This document shows positions 40,621 through 49,633 of a stretch of 64,000 bases of DNA, one piece after another. Made by a program: the position numbers and the translations under genes. Origin of the DNA: Actomonas aquatica (GTDB taxonomy: Bacteria; Verrucomicrobiota; Verrucomicrobiia; Opitutales; Opitutaceae); contig NZ_CP139781.1 of the NCBI RefSeq assembly GCF_019679435.2, forward strand, positions 4,460,001 through 4,524,000. Direction: 5' to 3'. The number at the start of each line of letters is the position of its first letter. Positions within the stretch are counted from its first letter, which is position 1. The notes beneath the pieces are model-generated. The model had not been told where the DNA came from and ran no database searches. It was given only the letters and a program-made list of their open reading frames with translations.

Positions 40621-42345
40621 ATGTCTTCCTCCGCCACTTTGTCCGCGCCCGGGCCGGCGTCGCTTTCGGCTCCAGGCGCCAAGGCTCGCCCCTGTGACAC
40701 GACCGGCCTGAAGGTCTGCCTCGGCGCCCAGCAGTTTATCAAACTCAACGCGGTTTCGGCCGTGGTGTTTCTATTGCTCGGCGGCATCGCCGCCATCCTG
40801 CTCGCGCTCACGCGCTGGCAGGCCGTCCATCTGCTGCGGGTGGATTGGTTCTATCGCATCCTCACCTTCCACGGCCTGAACATGCTGATCTTCTGGATCC
40901 TGTTCTTCGAGATCGCGATCCTCTACTTCGCCTGCACGGTGCCGCTGAATTCGAAGCTGTTCTCGCGCAAGGTCGCGTGGCTGTCCTTTGGCATGATGCT
41001 CACCGGCGCGGTCATGACCAACGTGGTGATCCTGCAGGGCAAGGCCGACGTGCTCATGACCAGTTACCTGCCGCTTCTTGCTCACCCGTTGTTTTATCTG
41101 GGCATCATCCTGATGGCGGTGGGCACGCTGGTAGGTGTCTACAATTTCTTCGCCACGCTCTACATTGCGCGCCGTGACAAAACCTACGAAGGTTCGGTGC
41201 CGTTGGTGACCTTTGGCGCGACGGCGGCGGCGATCATCGCGGTGGTGACGCTCCTGCATGGCGCGATCGTGATGGTGCCAACCTTCCTTTTCTCGCTTGG
41301 GTGGATCGCAGAACCCGACCCCATGTGGTATCGCATGATCTGGTGGGGACTGGGTCACCAGTCGCAGCAGGTCAACGTGTGCGCAATGGTCTCGGTCTGG
41401 TATCTCATTGGCCAGCTCGCGACCGGAGCGAAACCGGTCAACGAGACGGTCTGCCGGGGCGCGTTTGTGCTCTACATTCTGTTCATCAATCTTGCCTCGG
41501 CGCACCACCTCCTGGTGGACCCGGGCGTGGGTGCGACGTGGAAGATTTGGAACACCTCCTACGCCATGTATCTCGCCGTGCTCGCGTCGATGATCCACGG
41601 CTTCACGGTGCCGGCGTCGGTGGAAATGGCGATGCGCGCCAAGGGCCACGTGAAGGGCCTGTTCGGCTGGGTGTCGGCGCTGCCCTGGCGCAATCCGGCG
41701 TTCTCGGCGGCGTTGTTGTCGGTGCTCATCTTCGGCTTCGTCGGTGGCATCACCGGAGTGACACTCGGCACGCAGCAGATCAACATCATCGCCCATAACA
41801 CGCTGCGCATCACCGGTCACTTCCATGCGACGGTGGTGGGTGGCACGACCCTGGCTTTCATGGGACTGGCCTACTATGTCATCCCGCTCATCTTCCGTCG
41901 TGACTTCATCTGGCGCAGCGCGGCCCGGGTGCAACCGTGGCTCTTTGGCGGCGGCATCCTGGCGGTGTCGCTCGGCATGTCCTTCGCGGGTTCGCTGGGC
42001 GTCGCCCGGCGCGTGTATGACATTGAGCACTCGGGCATCTACGGTCCGGCGGCGCACCTCTTCCTGGGCATCATGGGCATCGGCGCCATCGTGGCCGTCA
42101 CGGGGCTGTTCCTCTTCGTGATCCTCTGCGTGGGCACACTGCTCTTCGGTAAATCCAACGCAGGCCGCGCCATGGCCGACTGGGGAGTGGCCGAGACCCT
42201 GCCCAACGCGCCGGGCGAGGCGCTGCTCGAAGACCATTGGGCGATGCGGGGCACGATCGTGCTGACGGCGGTGTTTCTCGCGAGTTTTGCAGTCTATTAT
42301 TTCGCGAATTGGAAGGCCCTCGCCGATGTCTGGCCCGTGCGCTGA
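40621..42345 (+). CDS. Heme-copper catalytic subunit with Gln at the Tyr position (NO reductase-like, eNOR type)
   Basis: 574 residues, about 14 helices, heme-copper oxidase superfamily subunit I. Low-spin heme His in LTFHGLNMLIFW; the CuB His with GLGHQSQQVNVCAM in place of the oxidase GHPEVY, so the cross-linked Tyr (H+4) is Gln; the CuB pair in ASAHHLLVDPG; and the heme His pair in GHFHATVVGG. Oxygen reductases need that Tyr, whereas NO reductases lack it. With a CuA subunit II, ctaB, Sco proteins and nirK around it, the best reading is a non-canonical NO reductase of the eNOR kind, turning NO into N2O. No nosZ is present in the window. Recognition of the eNOR subtype rests on recalled active-site features and needs a phylogeny. 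Confidence 0.82.
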   Translation: MSSSATLSAPGPASLSAPGAKARPCDTTGLKVCLGAQQFIKLNAVSAVVFLLLGGIAAILLALTRWQAVHLLRVDWFYRILTFHGLNMLIFWILFFEIAILYFACTVPLNSKLFSRKVAWLSFGMMLTGAVMTNVVILQGKADVLMTSYLPLLAHPLFYLGIILMAVGTLVGVYNFFATLYIARRDKTYEGSVPLVTFGATAAAIIAVVTLLHGAIVMVPTFLFSLGWIAEPDPMWYRMIWWGLGHQSQQVNVCAMVSVWYLIGQLATGAKPVNETVCRGAFVLYILFINLASAHHLLVDPGVGATWKIWNTSYAMYLAVLASMIHGFTVPASVEMAMRAKGHVKGLFGWVSALPWRNPAFSAALLSVLIFGFVGGITGVTLGTQQINIIAHNTLRITGHFHATVVGGTTLAFMGLAYYVIPLIFRRDFIWRSAARVQPWLFGGGILAVSLGMSFAGSLGVARRVYDIEHSGIYGPAAHLFLGIMGIGAIVAVTGLFLFVILCVGTLLFGKSNAGRAMADWGVAETLPNAPGEALLEDHWAMRGTIVLTAVFLASFAVYYFANWKALADVWPVR

Positions 42346-43315
42346 GTCTTCTCACCGGAGCCGCGGTCCGGTGCGACGCAGTGGCGTCGCACTGGGCCGT
42401 TTCCTGACGGGCGCCGGTCTGCCGGTTTTCGTCGGGGCGGCAACGGCCGTCTATGAACTCTTTCTGCTGGCGGTGCTGTTCGCCCCGGCGGACTGGGGTT
42501 TCTGGGGCGCGTTTGCCGAAGAGTTCAAAGTGTGGTGTTTCAGCTACGATCCGCGCACCGGTGGCATGGAGTGGATGGCGGTGGTCATCATGCTGGCGGA
42601 ACCGCTCTTCATCTGCGGGGTGTTGGTCGGCATCTGGCGCATGGGCCGCGGCCGCTCGTTGGACCCCGCGCCAAGACTCGCGCGGCCGGTGCGACCGGCG
42701 ATGGCGGGCGTGGTGTTTGGTCTGGTGGCGGTGGGTGGACTCTATGCCATCGGCCGACCGGCGGCAGAGCTGCCGGTGCCGCCGTTTCCGGGCGAGCGCA
42801 TCCGCACCCAGTTGGAGCCGCCCACCTTTGCGCTAGTTGATCAACGTGGTGAGGCCGCGACGGATGCGGACCTGGCCGGCGCGGTCACACTGGTCACCGG
42901 GGTTTACGCCACCTGTTCAACTTCATGTCCGGAAATCCTGCTGCAGGTGCGCGATACGCTGGACGCCTTGCCGGCGGAGGTGCGCGACCGCCTGCGGGTG
43001 TGGGCGTTTTCGCTAAGTCCGGAATACGATACGGTCGAGCTTATGACGGGTGTGGCTGAGGCCTACGGATTCACGTATCCACAGTTCCGTTACCTCAATG
43101 GACCGGTGGCGCCGACCAAGGCCGTGCTGGAGAACTGGCAGTTCTCGGCCCGGCGGGATCCAAGCACGGGGCTGGTGGAGCATGCCAATCTGTTCATCCT
43201 ACTCGATGCGCAGGGGAAGATCGCCTATCGCTTTAATCTCGATCGTCGGCACGAAGGCTGGCTGCGCGAGGCCATTTTGGCGCTGACGGCCGAGGCGGAG
43301 GCGGCGCGGTTGTGA
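42326..43315 (+). CDS. Membrane protein with C-terminal Sco-like thioredoxin domain
   Basis: 329 residues. Three to four transmembrane helices (FVGAATAVYELFLLAVLFAP; WMAVVIMLAEPLFICGVLVG; AMAGVVFGLVAVGGLYAI) are followed by a periplasmic Sco/SenC domain: PPTFALVDQRG, CxxxC copper site in YATCSTSCPEIL, FSLSPEYDTVELM, and the His ligand in VEHANLFILLD. It probably loads copper into the CuA or CuB centre of the enzyme encoded just upstream, with which it overlaps by 20 bp. The fusion of a multi-helix membrane part to Sco is uncommon. GTGA overlap with the next gene. Confidence 0.85.
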   Translation: MSGPCAESSHRSRGPVRRSGVALGRFLTGAGLPVFVGAATAVYELFLLAVLFAPADWGFWGAFAEEFKVWCFSYDPRTGGMEWMAVVIMLAEPLFICGVLVGIWRMGRGRSLDPAPRLARPVRPAMAGVVFGLVAVGGLYAIGRPAAELPVPPFPGERIRTQLEPPTFALVDQRGEAATDADLAGAVTLVTGVYATCSTSCPEILLQVRDTLDALPAEVRDRLRVWAFSLSPEYDTVELMTGVAEAYGFTYPQFRYLNGPVAPTKAVLENWQFSARRDPSTGLVEHANLFILLDAQGKIAYRFNLDRRHEGWLREAILALTAEAEAARL

Positions 43316-45414
43316 GCGCAGGCGGTCCGAATCCGTTCGCGCCACCGCCGACCGCGCGGGGCGAGCGCTTGCTGCGAGCGTTGGACGCGCAATGGGCGCG
43401 GTGGGACGGTTGGGTGCAGCGACACCTGCCGGCCGAGGACAATCCCTGGGCACAGACCGGGCGGCTGGCGAACTGGTCCCTCGTCTTGGCCGTGTTTTCG
43501 GGCATCGCGTTGTTGATCTGGTATCGGTCGAGTCTGCACCAGGCGCACGATTCGCTGGCGGTATTGGCGGCAAGCGGCCGTTCGCTGGGTGGCTGGGTGC
43601 GCGCGCTGCATCGCTACAGCTCCGACCTCGCCATGCTGTTCATCGCGCTGCACGCACTGCGCATGCTTACAGCGTTGAAGTTCACCGGGGCGCGCTGGCT
43701 CCCGTGGGTGAGCGGCGTTGGCATGATCGTGATGGTGTGGTTCATCGGCTGGACCGGCTACTGGCTGGTGTGGGATCAACCCGCGCGGCAGATCGCGGTC
43801 ACCTCGATGGGGTTTCTCGACGCGCTGCCGATTTTTGGCGAACCGCTCGGGCGGCTGTTTCTCACCGATCGGTTGGTGCCGAGTCTACTGTTCTTCGTCG
43901 TGTTTTTCCTGCACATGTTGCTGCCCTTGCTGATCGCGGTGGGGCTGGCGGCGCACCTGGTGCGCTTGACCCGGGTGAAGCTCCTGCCGGATCGTCGTTT
44001 GAAAATCGCGTTGGTGGTTGCGCTCGGGATCGCGGCGTGGATGGTTCCGGCTCCTCTGGACCCACCGGCACGGATGGCCGAACGTCCGGAGGTGCTGACG
44101 GTGGACGCGTGGTATCTCTCCCCGTTGGCCTTGGCTTCGCGGTTTGAGAAGGGCGGATTATGGTTGGCCATCGCCGGAGTCGGGTTGCTGGGGGCGGGAG
44201 TGCCGTGGTTGCTTGGCCGCCGATTTGCGCCGCGGCGCCAGGACGAAGGTCCGCGGCCTTCGGCTCTGTTCCAAACCACCGTGGAGATCGGCCGTTGCCA
44301 CGCCTGCACCCAGTGCGAGCAGGATTGTCCCTACGACGCGGTGCACATGGTGCCGCGCACGGATGGCAAACCGTGGGACCATCAGGCGTGGGTGGACCCG
44401 ACGCGATGTGTCGGTTGCGGTGTGTGTGTCGGGTCCTGCGATTCGGAGGCGATGCACCTGCCGTGGTTCGACGCGGTGGCGGAGGAGCCCGCGATCCAGG
44501 CGGTGACGCAGGCCGCGCTGACACAGGGCACCGGACCGGTGCGGGTGGCGCTGGTGGCGTGGGATGCGGTGGGCGGCGTGCAACGGTTTGATGAGTCCGC
44601 GTGGCGACGCACACTCCCGGGATATCAAGTGCATGGCGTGCCGACCGCCGCGTGGGTGCGACCGAAGTTTGTGGAACGACTGCTGGCCGGGGGCATTGAG
44701 CGCGTGCTGGTGGTGCGCGACGGGCGCGGTGAATCTGCCGCCCGCGACGGCAATCGTTGGGCGGAACAACGGCTCATGGGCGAACGCAAACCAGCCTTCC
44801 GTCCCCAGCGGGCCGGCGGCCACGACGACGCCATCCGGGTGTTCGACTTCACCCCCGGTGGCGAAGCGGGATTGCAGCAACGGGTGGCGGCGTGGAGTGC
44901 GGCGGGCGATGGGGCGTCGACGTTCTCGACTGCCCGCTCCTGGCGCGGCGCCGTGGTGTTGGCGGGAGTGCTGGGCCTGTTGCTGGCGTTGACGGTTGGC
45001 GGCAGTCACCTGCGCGTAACGAATCCGGAGGGCGTCGCGCCCGAGCTGGTGTTGTCGTTCAAGGCCTTTGGTCCACGGGAGACGGCCGCGACGGAGCGTT
45101 CGGCGGAGGAGCTGGCCAAGTTGCCCGTGCACATGCGCGGCGCCAGCGTCGGTAAGCCGCACCGCCTGCCGGTGGAGGTGACGCTCACGGTCGACGGTGA
45201 AGCGAACACGCGCACCTACGACGCCAAGGGGATTTCGCGCGACGGCCCCGCCATCGATGTGTGGCGGGTGAACCTCGAGCTTGGCGCGCATGTCGTCGAG
45301 ATTCGGCTGCGGGATGAAGCGGGTGAGCAACGTTGGCAGGGCACCGTCGAAGCTCGTGAACGCCACCTCAACGTCATCACCTACGAACCGACCGAAGGCT
45401 TCCGTCTCGAGTGA
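43312..45414 (+). CDS. Cytochrome b - 2[4Fe-4S] ferredoxin - MvhD-like fusion protein
   Basis: 700 residues. Residues 60-240 are a cytochrome b/b6 N-terminal domain with two His pairs (ALHRYSSDLAMLFIALHALR; FLHMLLPLLIAVGLAAHLVR) and GWTGYWLVWDQ. Residues 320-385 hold two ferredoxin motifs, CHACTQCEQDCPYDA and CVGCGVCVGSCDSEA. Residues 400-520 resemble the hydrogenase delta (MvhD) domain (VRPKFVERLLAGGIERVLVV), but every expected cysteine is replaced. A further transmembrane helix and a strand-rich periplasmic end follow. It may bring electrons from quinol or a cytoplasmic donor to the NO reductase. GTG start overlaps the upstream stop. Confidence 0.82.
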   Translation: MSAGGPNPFAPPPTARGERLLRALDAQWARWDGWVQRHLPAEDNPWAQTGRLANWSLVLAVFSGIALLIWYRSSLHQAHDSLAVLAASGRSLGGWVRALHRYSSDLAMLFIALHALRMLTALKFTGARWLPWVSGVGMIVMVWFIGWTGYWLVWDQPARQIAVTSMGFLDALPIFGEPLGRLFLTDRLVPSLLFFVVFFLHMLLPLLIAVGLAAHLVRLTRVKLLPDRRLKIALVVALGIAAWMVPAPLDPPARMAERPEVLTVDAWYLSPLALASRFEKGGLWLAIAGVGLLGAGVPWLLGRRFAPRRQDEGPRPSALFQTTVEIGRCHACTQCEQDCPYDAVHMVPRTDGKPWDHQAWVDPTRCVGCGVCVGSCDSEAMHLPWFDAVAEEPAIQAVTQAALTQGTGPVRVALVAWDAVGGVQRFDESAWRRTLPGYQVHGVPTAAWVRPKFVERLLAGGIERVLVVRDGRGESAARDGNRWAEQRLMGERKPAFRPQRAGGHDDAIRVFDFTPGGEAGLQQRVAAWSAAGDGASTFSTARSWRGAVVLAGVLGLLLALTVGGSHLRVTNPEGVAPELVLSFKAFGPRETAATERSAEELAKLPVHMRGASVGKPHRLPVEVTLTVDGEANTRTYDAKGISRDGPAIDVWRVNLELGAHVVEIRLRDEAGEQRWQGTVEARERHLNVITYEPTEGFRLE

Positions 45415-46623
45415 TCAGCTTTGCGACCGCATCTGCGTCCGGCACAGAGCGAGCGCGACGGCGGCGAGGGCGGTCACGGCGGCCGCAACCGCCAGCAGGG
45501 TGAAGGGATTTGCCCCTTTGAACGTCCAGCCCAGGGGCCAGAGCACGAGGATGCCTTGGGAGACCAGCACGCTGCCGAAGAAACCGGCGAGCGCGATCCG
45601 CAAACCGCGCCCGTCCGGCAGCCAGTGCCACCGCAGGCCCAGGGCCAGCAGGGCCGGGGTGACGATGCCGAGAAACACCAGGTGCAGGAACGCGATGACG
45701 ATGAAACGGTGATTGGCCAGAGCCAGCAGTCCCGGCCACGCTGCCGCCGCCTGCAAAATGTGTTTGAGCGCCCAAGCACCGAGGGCGAGGCCGGCGAGAA
45801 TGCGAACAAGCCCGCCTGGCGGCCTCCCTGCGGTTCGCAGGGCGCGGACAAACAGGACGACACCGATGAGTTGCGCCAATCCGCCCATGGCCGCGGCGCC
45901 GAAGACCCACGCGGGCGGATGCAGCCACAATGTGGATTGCGCGAGGGTCAGTACCAACCCCGCACCCAGCCAGTGGGCTGAGCGAGTGGCGGCGCGCTCG
46001 TCGATCTGGTGGCGGGTGGACGCCTCCTGCAGCACAGTGGCCTGCAGGAAGAAAAGGAACCAGCCGTTGTATTGGGCGTGCAGGTAGAAGTAGATCGACA
46101 GCGCGTAGAACGGGGAGTCGCGCAGGTCCAGCGCGGCCAGGGGCCCCAGGGCGAGTGGGCCGAGGCCCGAGAGCACCATTGCGCCCAATGCGATCCGCAG
46201 GTGGGGCCGCGCGGCGGGAGTTGCAACGTGGCCGCGCCAAAGCCACCACGCAAAAACAGCCGATGCCCCCATGTGCAGGGTGGAGAAGGCGATGGAAACC
46301 GGGCCGTAGCCCTGAAATGGATACGAGCAGAGCATGCCCAGCACCGCCACCTGCAGCACTGCGAACAGCCGCCACCAGCCGGGGTGGGCCAGGGTGGGCA
46401 GAAAGCGGTGCAGCGCGATCGCAAAACACGCGTTGAACACCCAGCCGAGGAAGGCGACGTGTGAATGCGTGTGGAGCAAGTGCCCGTAGTTGAGTCCTGC
46501 CACCGGATGGAGGGTGAGGCACCGCAATATTGCGCCAAGGGCAGCGCTCACGGCCAGGAATCCCAGCGCCACGGCAAATGCGCGGTGGGCGCGGCAGTTA
46601 GTGGAAGCGGTAGGGGCGGACAT
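45415..46623 (-). CDS. Polytopic membrane protein, heme-copper oxidase subunit I-like
   Basis: 402 residues, about 12 transmembrane helices. His-rich helices (GHLLHTHSHVAFLGWVFNAC; LHMGASAVFAWWLW; YFYLHAQYNGWFLFFLQATV; IAFLHLVFLGIVTPALLALG) suggest several heme- or copper-binding positions as in NnrS and subunit I proteins, but no full oxidase signature is visible. It is related in style to the proteins at 29040-30434 and 38419-39858. It lies tail to tail with the cytochrome b fusion gene (stop codons adjacent) and has no FNR/DNR box upstream. An assembly or NO-tolerance role is inferred. Confidence 0.7.
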   Translation of the reverse strand: MSAPTASTNCRAHRAFAVALGFLAVSAALGAILRCLTLHPVAGLNYGHLLHTHSHVAFLGWVFNACFAIALHRFLPTLAHPGWWRLFAVLQVAVLGMLCSYPFQGYGPVSIAFSTLHMGASAVFAWWLWRGHVATPAARPHLRIALGAMVLSGLGPLALGPLAALDLRDSPFYALSIYFYLHAQYNGWFLFFLQATVLQEASTRHQIDERAATRSAHWLGAGLVLTLAQSTLWLHPPAWVFGAAAMGGLAQLIGVVLFVRALRTAGRPPGGLVRILAGLALGAWALKHILQAAAAWPGLLALANHRFIVIAFLHLVFLGIVTPALLALGLRWHWLPDGRGLRIALAGFFGSVLVSQGILVLWPLGWTFKGANPFTLLAVAAAVTALAAVALALCRTQMRSQS

Positions 46624-46795
46624 CGTGCGTGGGATGGAGAAGATGGGGGGATTGTGTGGCAACCCTGACCAAGTCCCTTGCGGTTGCTGGATCGGATATT
46701 TTGGACCTGACATTGGTGGTGGAAATGAAAGTCGTCGACTCCGGGTGCAGCGTTGTGACTTGCCGGGGGGTAGGTGGTCGGTGGAGTTTGGGAAC

Positions 46796-47680
46796 ATGTC
46801 GCCTGCTGCGCTCCTCTTTGAACTTGGCACCCATCGTCCCGATCGCGTGAAAGCCGCCCTGCAGGCGGTGCCCGCGCAGGCCGAGGGGTTGCGGGAAATC
46901 CTGCCGGCGCGGCTCGCCAACTGCGCCGCCCGCACGGTGGCCGATCCGTTGGACGAATCCGTCTCTGAGGCTTTCTGGTGGATGTATGTCGCCGCGGCGC
47001 TGCGATTGCCGGGATGCCACGCCTCGATCGTGCGCCTGCTGCGGAACGACGACGAGGTGGGCTACGCGCGCTGGGGCGACCTGGTGACCGAAGACGCGCC
47101 GGTGATCCTGGCCGATACCTTCGATGGCGAGGTGCGGCCGCTGATCGAGCTTGCGGACGACGAGGCCAGTGGGCCGTGGAATCGGGAAGCGGCGCTGCGG
47201 GCCTTGATCCGATTGACGGAAGAAACGCGCATCGAGCGCGCCGTGGTGATCGAGCTGATCACGCGGCAACTGGAGGATATGCTTCTTCATTTGCCGCGAC
47301 TCTCGCGTGAGGCCGTCGACTCGATGCAGTTGGAAAACTTGGTGACGCACGCGACCAACCTGTGCCAGACCGTGGCCTTCGACCTGCGGGAGCCGCTGCT
47401 CCCGCCGCTCGTGCGCCAAGTGGTGCAGGCGGGCCTTTTCGATCGCCGCATGTGTGGTGTCGATGACTTGGAGGAAGGCCTCGTCGGGCGGGACAGGTTT
47501 CGGCCGCAGCGGCGACCGTCTATCCCACTGGACCTATGGCGGCATGTCAGTTGGTGGGCGTGCTTCGAAACTTCCCGCGACCGCCGGCCCAAATTGCCGA
47601 AGGTGAAAGCCAAGACCGGTCGCAATGGTCCATGCCCCTGCGGCAGCGGGAAAAAGTTCAAGAAATGCTGCGGGGCGTGA
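46796..47680 (+). CDS. SEC-C motif protein with DUF1186-like domain
   Basis: 294 residues. The main part is helical with a repeat-like character (LADTFDGEVRPLIELADDEA, NREAALRALIRLTEETRIER) as in DUF1186 proteins, and the C-terminus ends in a SEC-C zinc motif: GRNGPCPCGSGKKFKKCCG. SEC-C motifs in SecA and other proteins bind zinc and often mediate contact with SecB, ribosomes or nucleic acid. ATG 46796 is chosen because it begins the conserved part. Its 3' end overlaps the convergent ABC ATPase gene by 23 bp. Function unknown. Confidence 0.8.
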   Translation: MSPAALLFELGTHRPDRVKAALQAVPAQAEGLREILPARLANCAARTVADPLDESVSEAFWWMYVAAALRLPGCHASIVRLLRNDDEVGYARWGDLVTEDAPVILADTFDGEVRPLIELADDEASGPWNREAALRALIRLTEETRIERAVVIELITRQLEDMLLHLPRLSREAVDSMQLENLVTHATNLCQTVAFDLREPLLPPLVRQVVQAGLFDRRMCGVDDLEEGLVGRDRFRPQRRPSIPLDLWRHVSWWACFETSRDRRPKLPKVKAKTGRNGPCPCGSGKKFKKCCGA

Positions 47681-48434
47681 GCGGCGCGACGGATTCTTCC
47701 AAACCGCGGCCTTCGCCGGCTTCCTCGTGGGTGATGCCGTCACGGATGTGGTAGATGCGGCGGAAGGTGGGGATAATTTTTTCGTCGTGGGTCACGACGA
47801 TGACGGCGGTCTGGTAGCGGCGCGCCATGGCGTTGAGAATGCGGATGACGGAGAGGGCGCGCACGCTGTCGAGCGGGGCGGTGGGTTCGTCGGCGAGGAT
47901 GACCGGCGGATGATTGACGAGGGCGCGGGCGATGGAGACGCGTTGTTGTTCCCCGCCGGAGAGCTGGGCGGGCAGGGCGTCGGCGCGATGGGCCACGTCG
48001 AGGGCGGCGAGCAGCTCGTGGGCGCGCGTCCGGGCTTCGCGGTCGGAGAGGCCCGCCAGCATCGGCAGGAGCGCGACGTTGTCGGTGACATTGAGGAAGG
48101 GGATGAGGTGCGGGGCCTGGAAGACGAAGCCGATGCGGTCGCGGCGCAGAGCGCGCAGATCACGGAGTTTCCAACCGTCGTCGTAGATGACGTCGCCGCC
48201 GATGGCCATGCGACCGCCGGTGGGTTCGATGACCGCGCCGAGGCATTTGAGCAGGGTCGATTTGCCGGAACCGGAGGGGCCGACCAGGCCCACCACCTCG
48301 CCGGGGGCGACGTGGAGATTGACGCCCTTGAGGGCGTCGACGGCGGTGTCGCCGGCGCCGTAGCGTTTACGGAGGGCTGTGAGCGTGATGCCGACGGCGG
48401 GTTGCATGGCGCGAGGGTGGTTTGGGGCGGTCAT
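47658..48434 (-). CDS. ABC transporter ATP-binding protein (DevA/LolD-like)
   Basis: 258 residues with Walker A GPSGSGKST, Q-loop FVFQAPHLIPFL, signature LSGGEQQRVSIARAL, Walker B VILADEPTAPLDS and the H-loop VVTHDEKI. The signature and the following NHPPVILADEPTAPLD place it with the MacB/LolD/DevA export-type ATPases. It is the last gene of a four-gene minus-strand operon (TetR, membrane fusion protein, permease, ATPase) and couples to the permease by an ATGA overlap. It would power export through the DevC-like permease; the substrate is unknown. Confidence 0.93.
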   Translation of the reverse strand: MTAPNHPRAMQPAVGITLTALRKRYGAGDTAVDALKGVNLHVAPGEVVGLVGPSGSGKSTLLKCLGAVIEPTGGRMAIGGDVIYDDGWKLRDLRALRRDRIGFVFQAPHLIPFLNVTDNVALLPMLAGLSDREARTRAHELLAALDVAHRADALPAQLSGGEQQRVSIARALVNHPPVILADEPTAPLDSVRALSVIRILNAMARRYQTAVIVVTHDEKIIPTFRRIYHIRDGITHEEAGEGRGLEESVAPLTPRSIS

Positions 48435-49633
48435 CCGCCGATCGCTTCGGCGGGATCGACCCGCAGGGCGGCGCGAATGGCCACAAGACTGGCGACGACG
48501 CACAGGGCGACTACGACGCCCAGCCCGCGGGCGGTGTCGGCGGGCACGAGCAGCACGTATTTGGGGAAGAAGGGCGCCCAACTGGCGGCGACGATGCGGC
48601 CGACGGCGAACCCGATTAGGCCCAGTCCGACGGCCTGCTGCAGGATCATGCCGGCAATGGTGCGGTTGCGGGTGCCGATGAGTTTGAGCACGGCGATCTC
48701 GCGGATCTTGCCGAGGGTGAGGGTGTAGATGATGAAGGCCACGATGGCCGCGCTGACGAGGGCGAGGATGACGAGGAAGAGGCCGATCTGGCGGGCGGAG
48801 GTGGCGATGAGTTTGCGCACCAGGAGATCCTCCATCTGGGCGCGGGTGTAGACTTCGAGACGCTGCCAGCGGCGGATGGGCGCGGCGGCCGTTTCGGGAT
48901 TGATGCCGGGAGTCAGGCGCACCAGGATGGCGTTGACCGAGTTGGTGGTGGTTTGGGTGCCGAGGATCGCGGCGAGCAGGCCCGGCACGCCCGGCCGGTT
49001 GAGTTCCGGGTTGGCGGTGGTACGACGGCGTTGTTGCAGGATGGCGTCGTTGTCTTTGAGGAATTGTTCGGCCTGGGCGTCCTTGAGGGGGATGAAGATC
49101 ATGGGATCGCCGGCCGACGAGACCATGCGGCGCGTGAGGCCGACCACGTCGTAGGTATGGCGGCGCAGGGTGATGCGGTCGCCGATCCGCAGACCGGAGG
49201 CGACGTCGGCAATGGCCTCGTAGTGGGCGCGGGTGAGGTGTCGCCCGGCGATGAGAAATCCCGGGTGGCCGGGAGCGTCGGGTCCGCCGGGCACGACGCC
49301 TACCACCATGGCGCGTACGTCGCGTCCGCCATGACGCACCTGCATGGTGAGGTAGGTGACGTTGGCGGCGGCGTCCACGCCGGGCAGGGCGAGCACGCGG
49401 CGGTAGAGGTCGTCGGGCAATTGGGACGGTTCCGCGTAGGGGCCGAGGGTGCCGTGCTGCACGACCCAAAGATCGGCTCCGCTGTTGTCGAGCAGGGCCC
49501 GGCCGTCGGCCACGAGTCCGCGGTAGACGCCGGCCATGGTGAGGGTGACGCCGATCAACAGCCCGAGGCCCACGCCGGTGAAGACGAACTTGCCCCAACT
49601 GTGCAGGATGTCGCGGCCGGCGAGATTGATCAT
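48431..49633 (-). CDS. ABC transporter permease (DevC/FtsX-like)
   Basis: 400 residues with the FtsX/MacB topology: one N-terminal helix (FVFTGVGLGLLIGVTLTMAG), a large periplasmic domain (residues 45-270), then three helices (IGLFLVILALVSAAIVAFII; ILQQAVGLGLIGFAVGRIVA; GVVVALCVVASLVAIRAALR) ending in RVDPAEAIGG, the typical permease end. Together with the adaptor and ATPase it forms a tripartite DevBCA-type exporter. It overlaps both neighbours by 4 bp. Confidence 0.9.
   Translation of the reverse strand: MINLAGRDILHSWGKFVFTGVGLGLLIGVTLTMAGVYRGLVADGRALLDNSGADLWVVQHGTLGPYAEPSQLPDDLYRRVLALPGVDAAANVTYLTMQVRHGGRDVRAMVVGVVPGGPDAPGHPGFLIAGRHLTRAHYEAIADVASGLRIGDRITLRRHTYDVVGLTRRMVSSAGDPMIFIPLKDAQAEQFLKDNDAILQQRRRTTANPELNRPGVPGLLAAILGTQTTTNSVNAILVRLTPGINPETAAAPIRRWQRLEVYTRAQMEDLLVRKLIATSARQIGLFLVILALVSAAIVAFIIYTLTLGKIREIAVLKLIGTRNRTIAGMILQQAVGLGLIGFAVGRIVAASWAPFFPKYVLLVPADTARGLGVVVALCVVASLVAIRAALRVDPAEAIGG

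Noticed and set aside
40771..42237. Minus-strand open frame of 488 codons opposite the NO reductase subunit
   Set aside because: Charged, repetitive antisense translation of transmembrane helices; no domain and no promoter.
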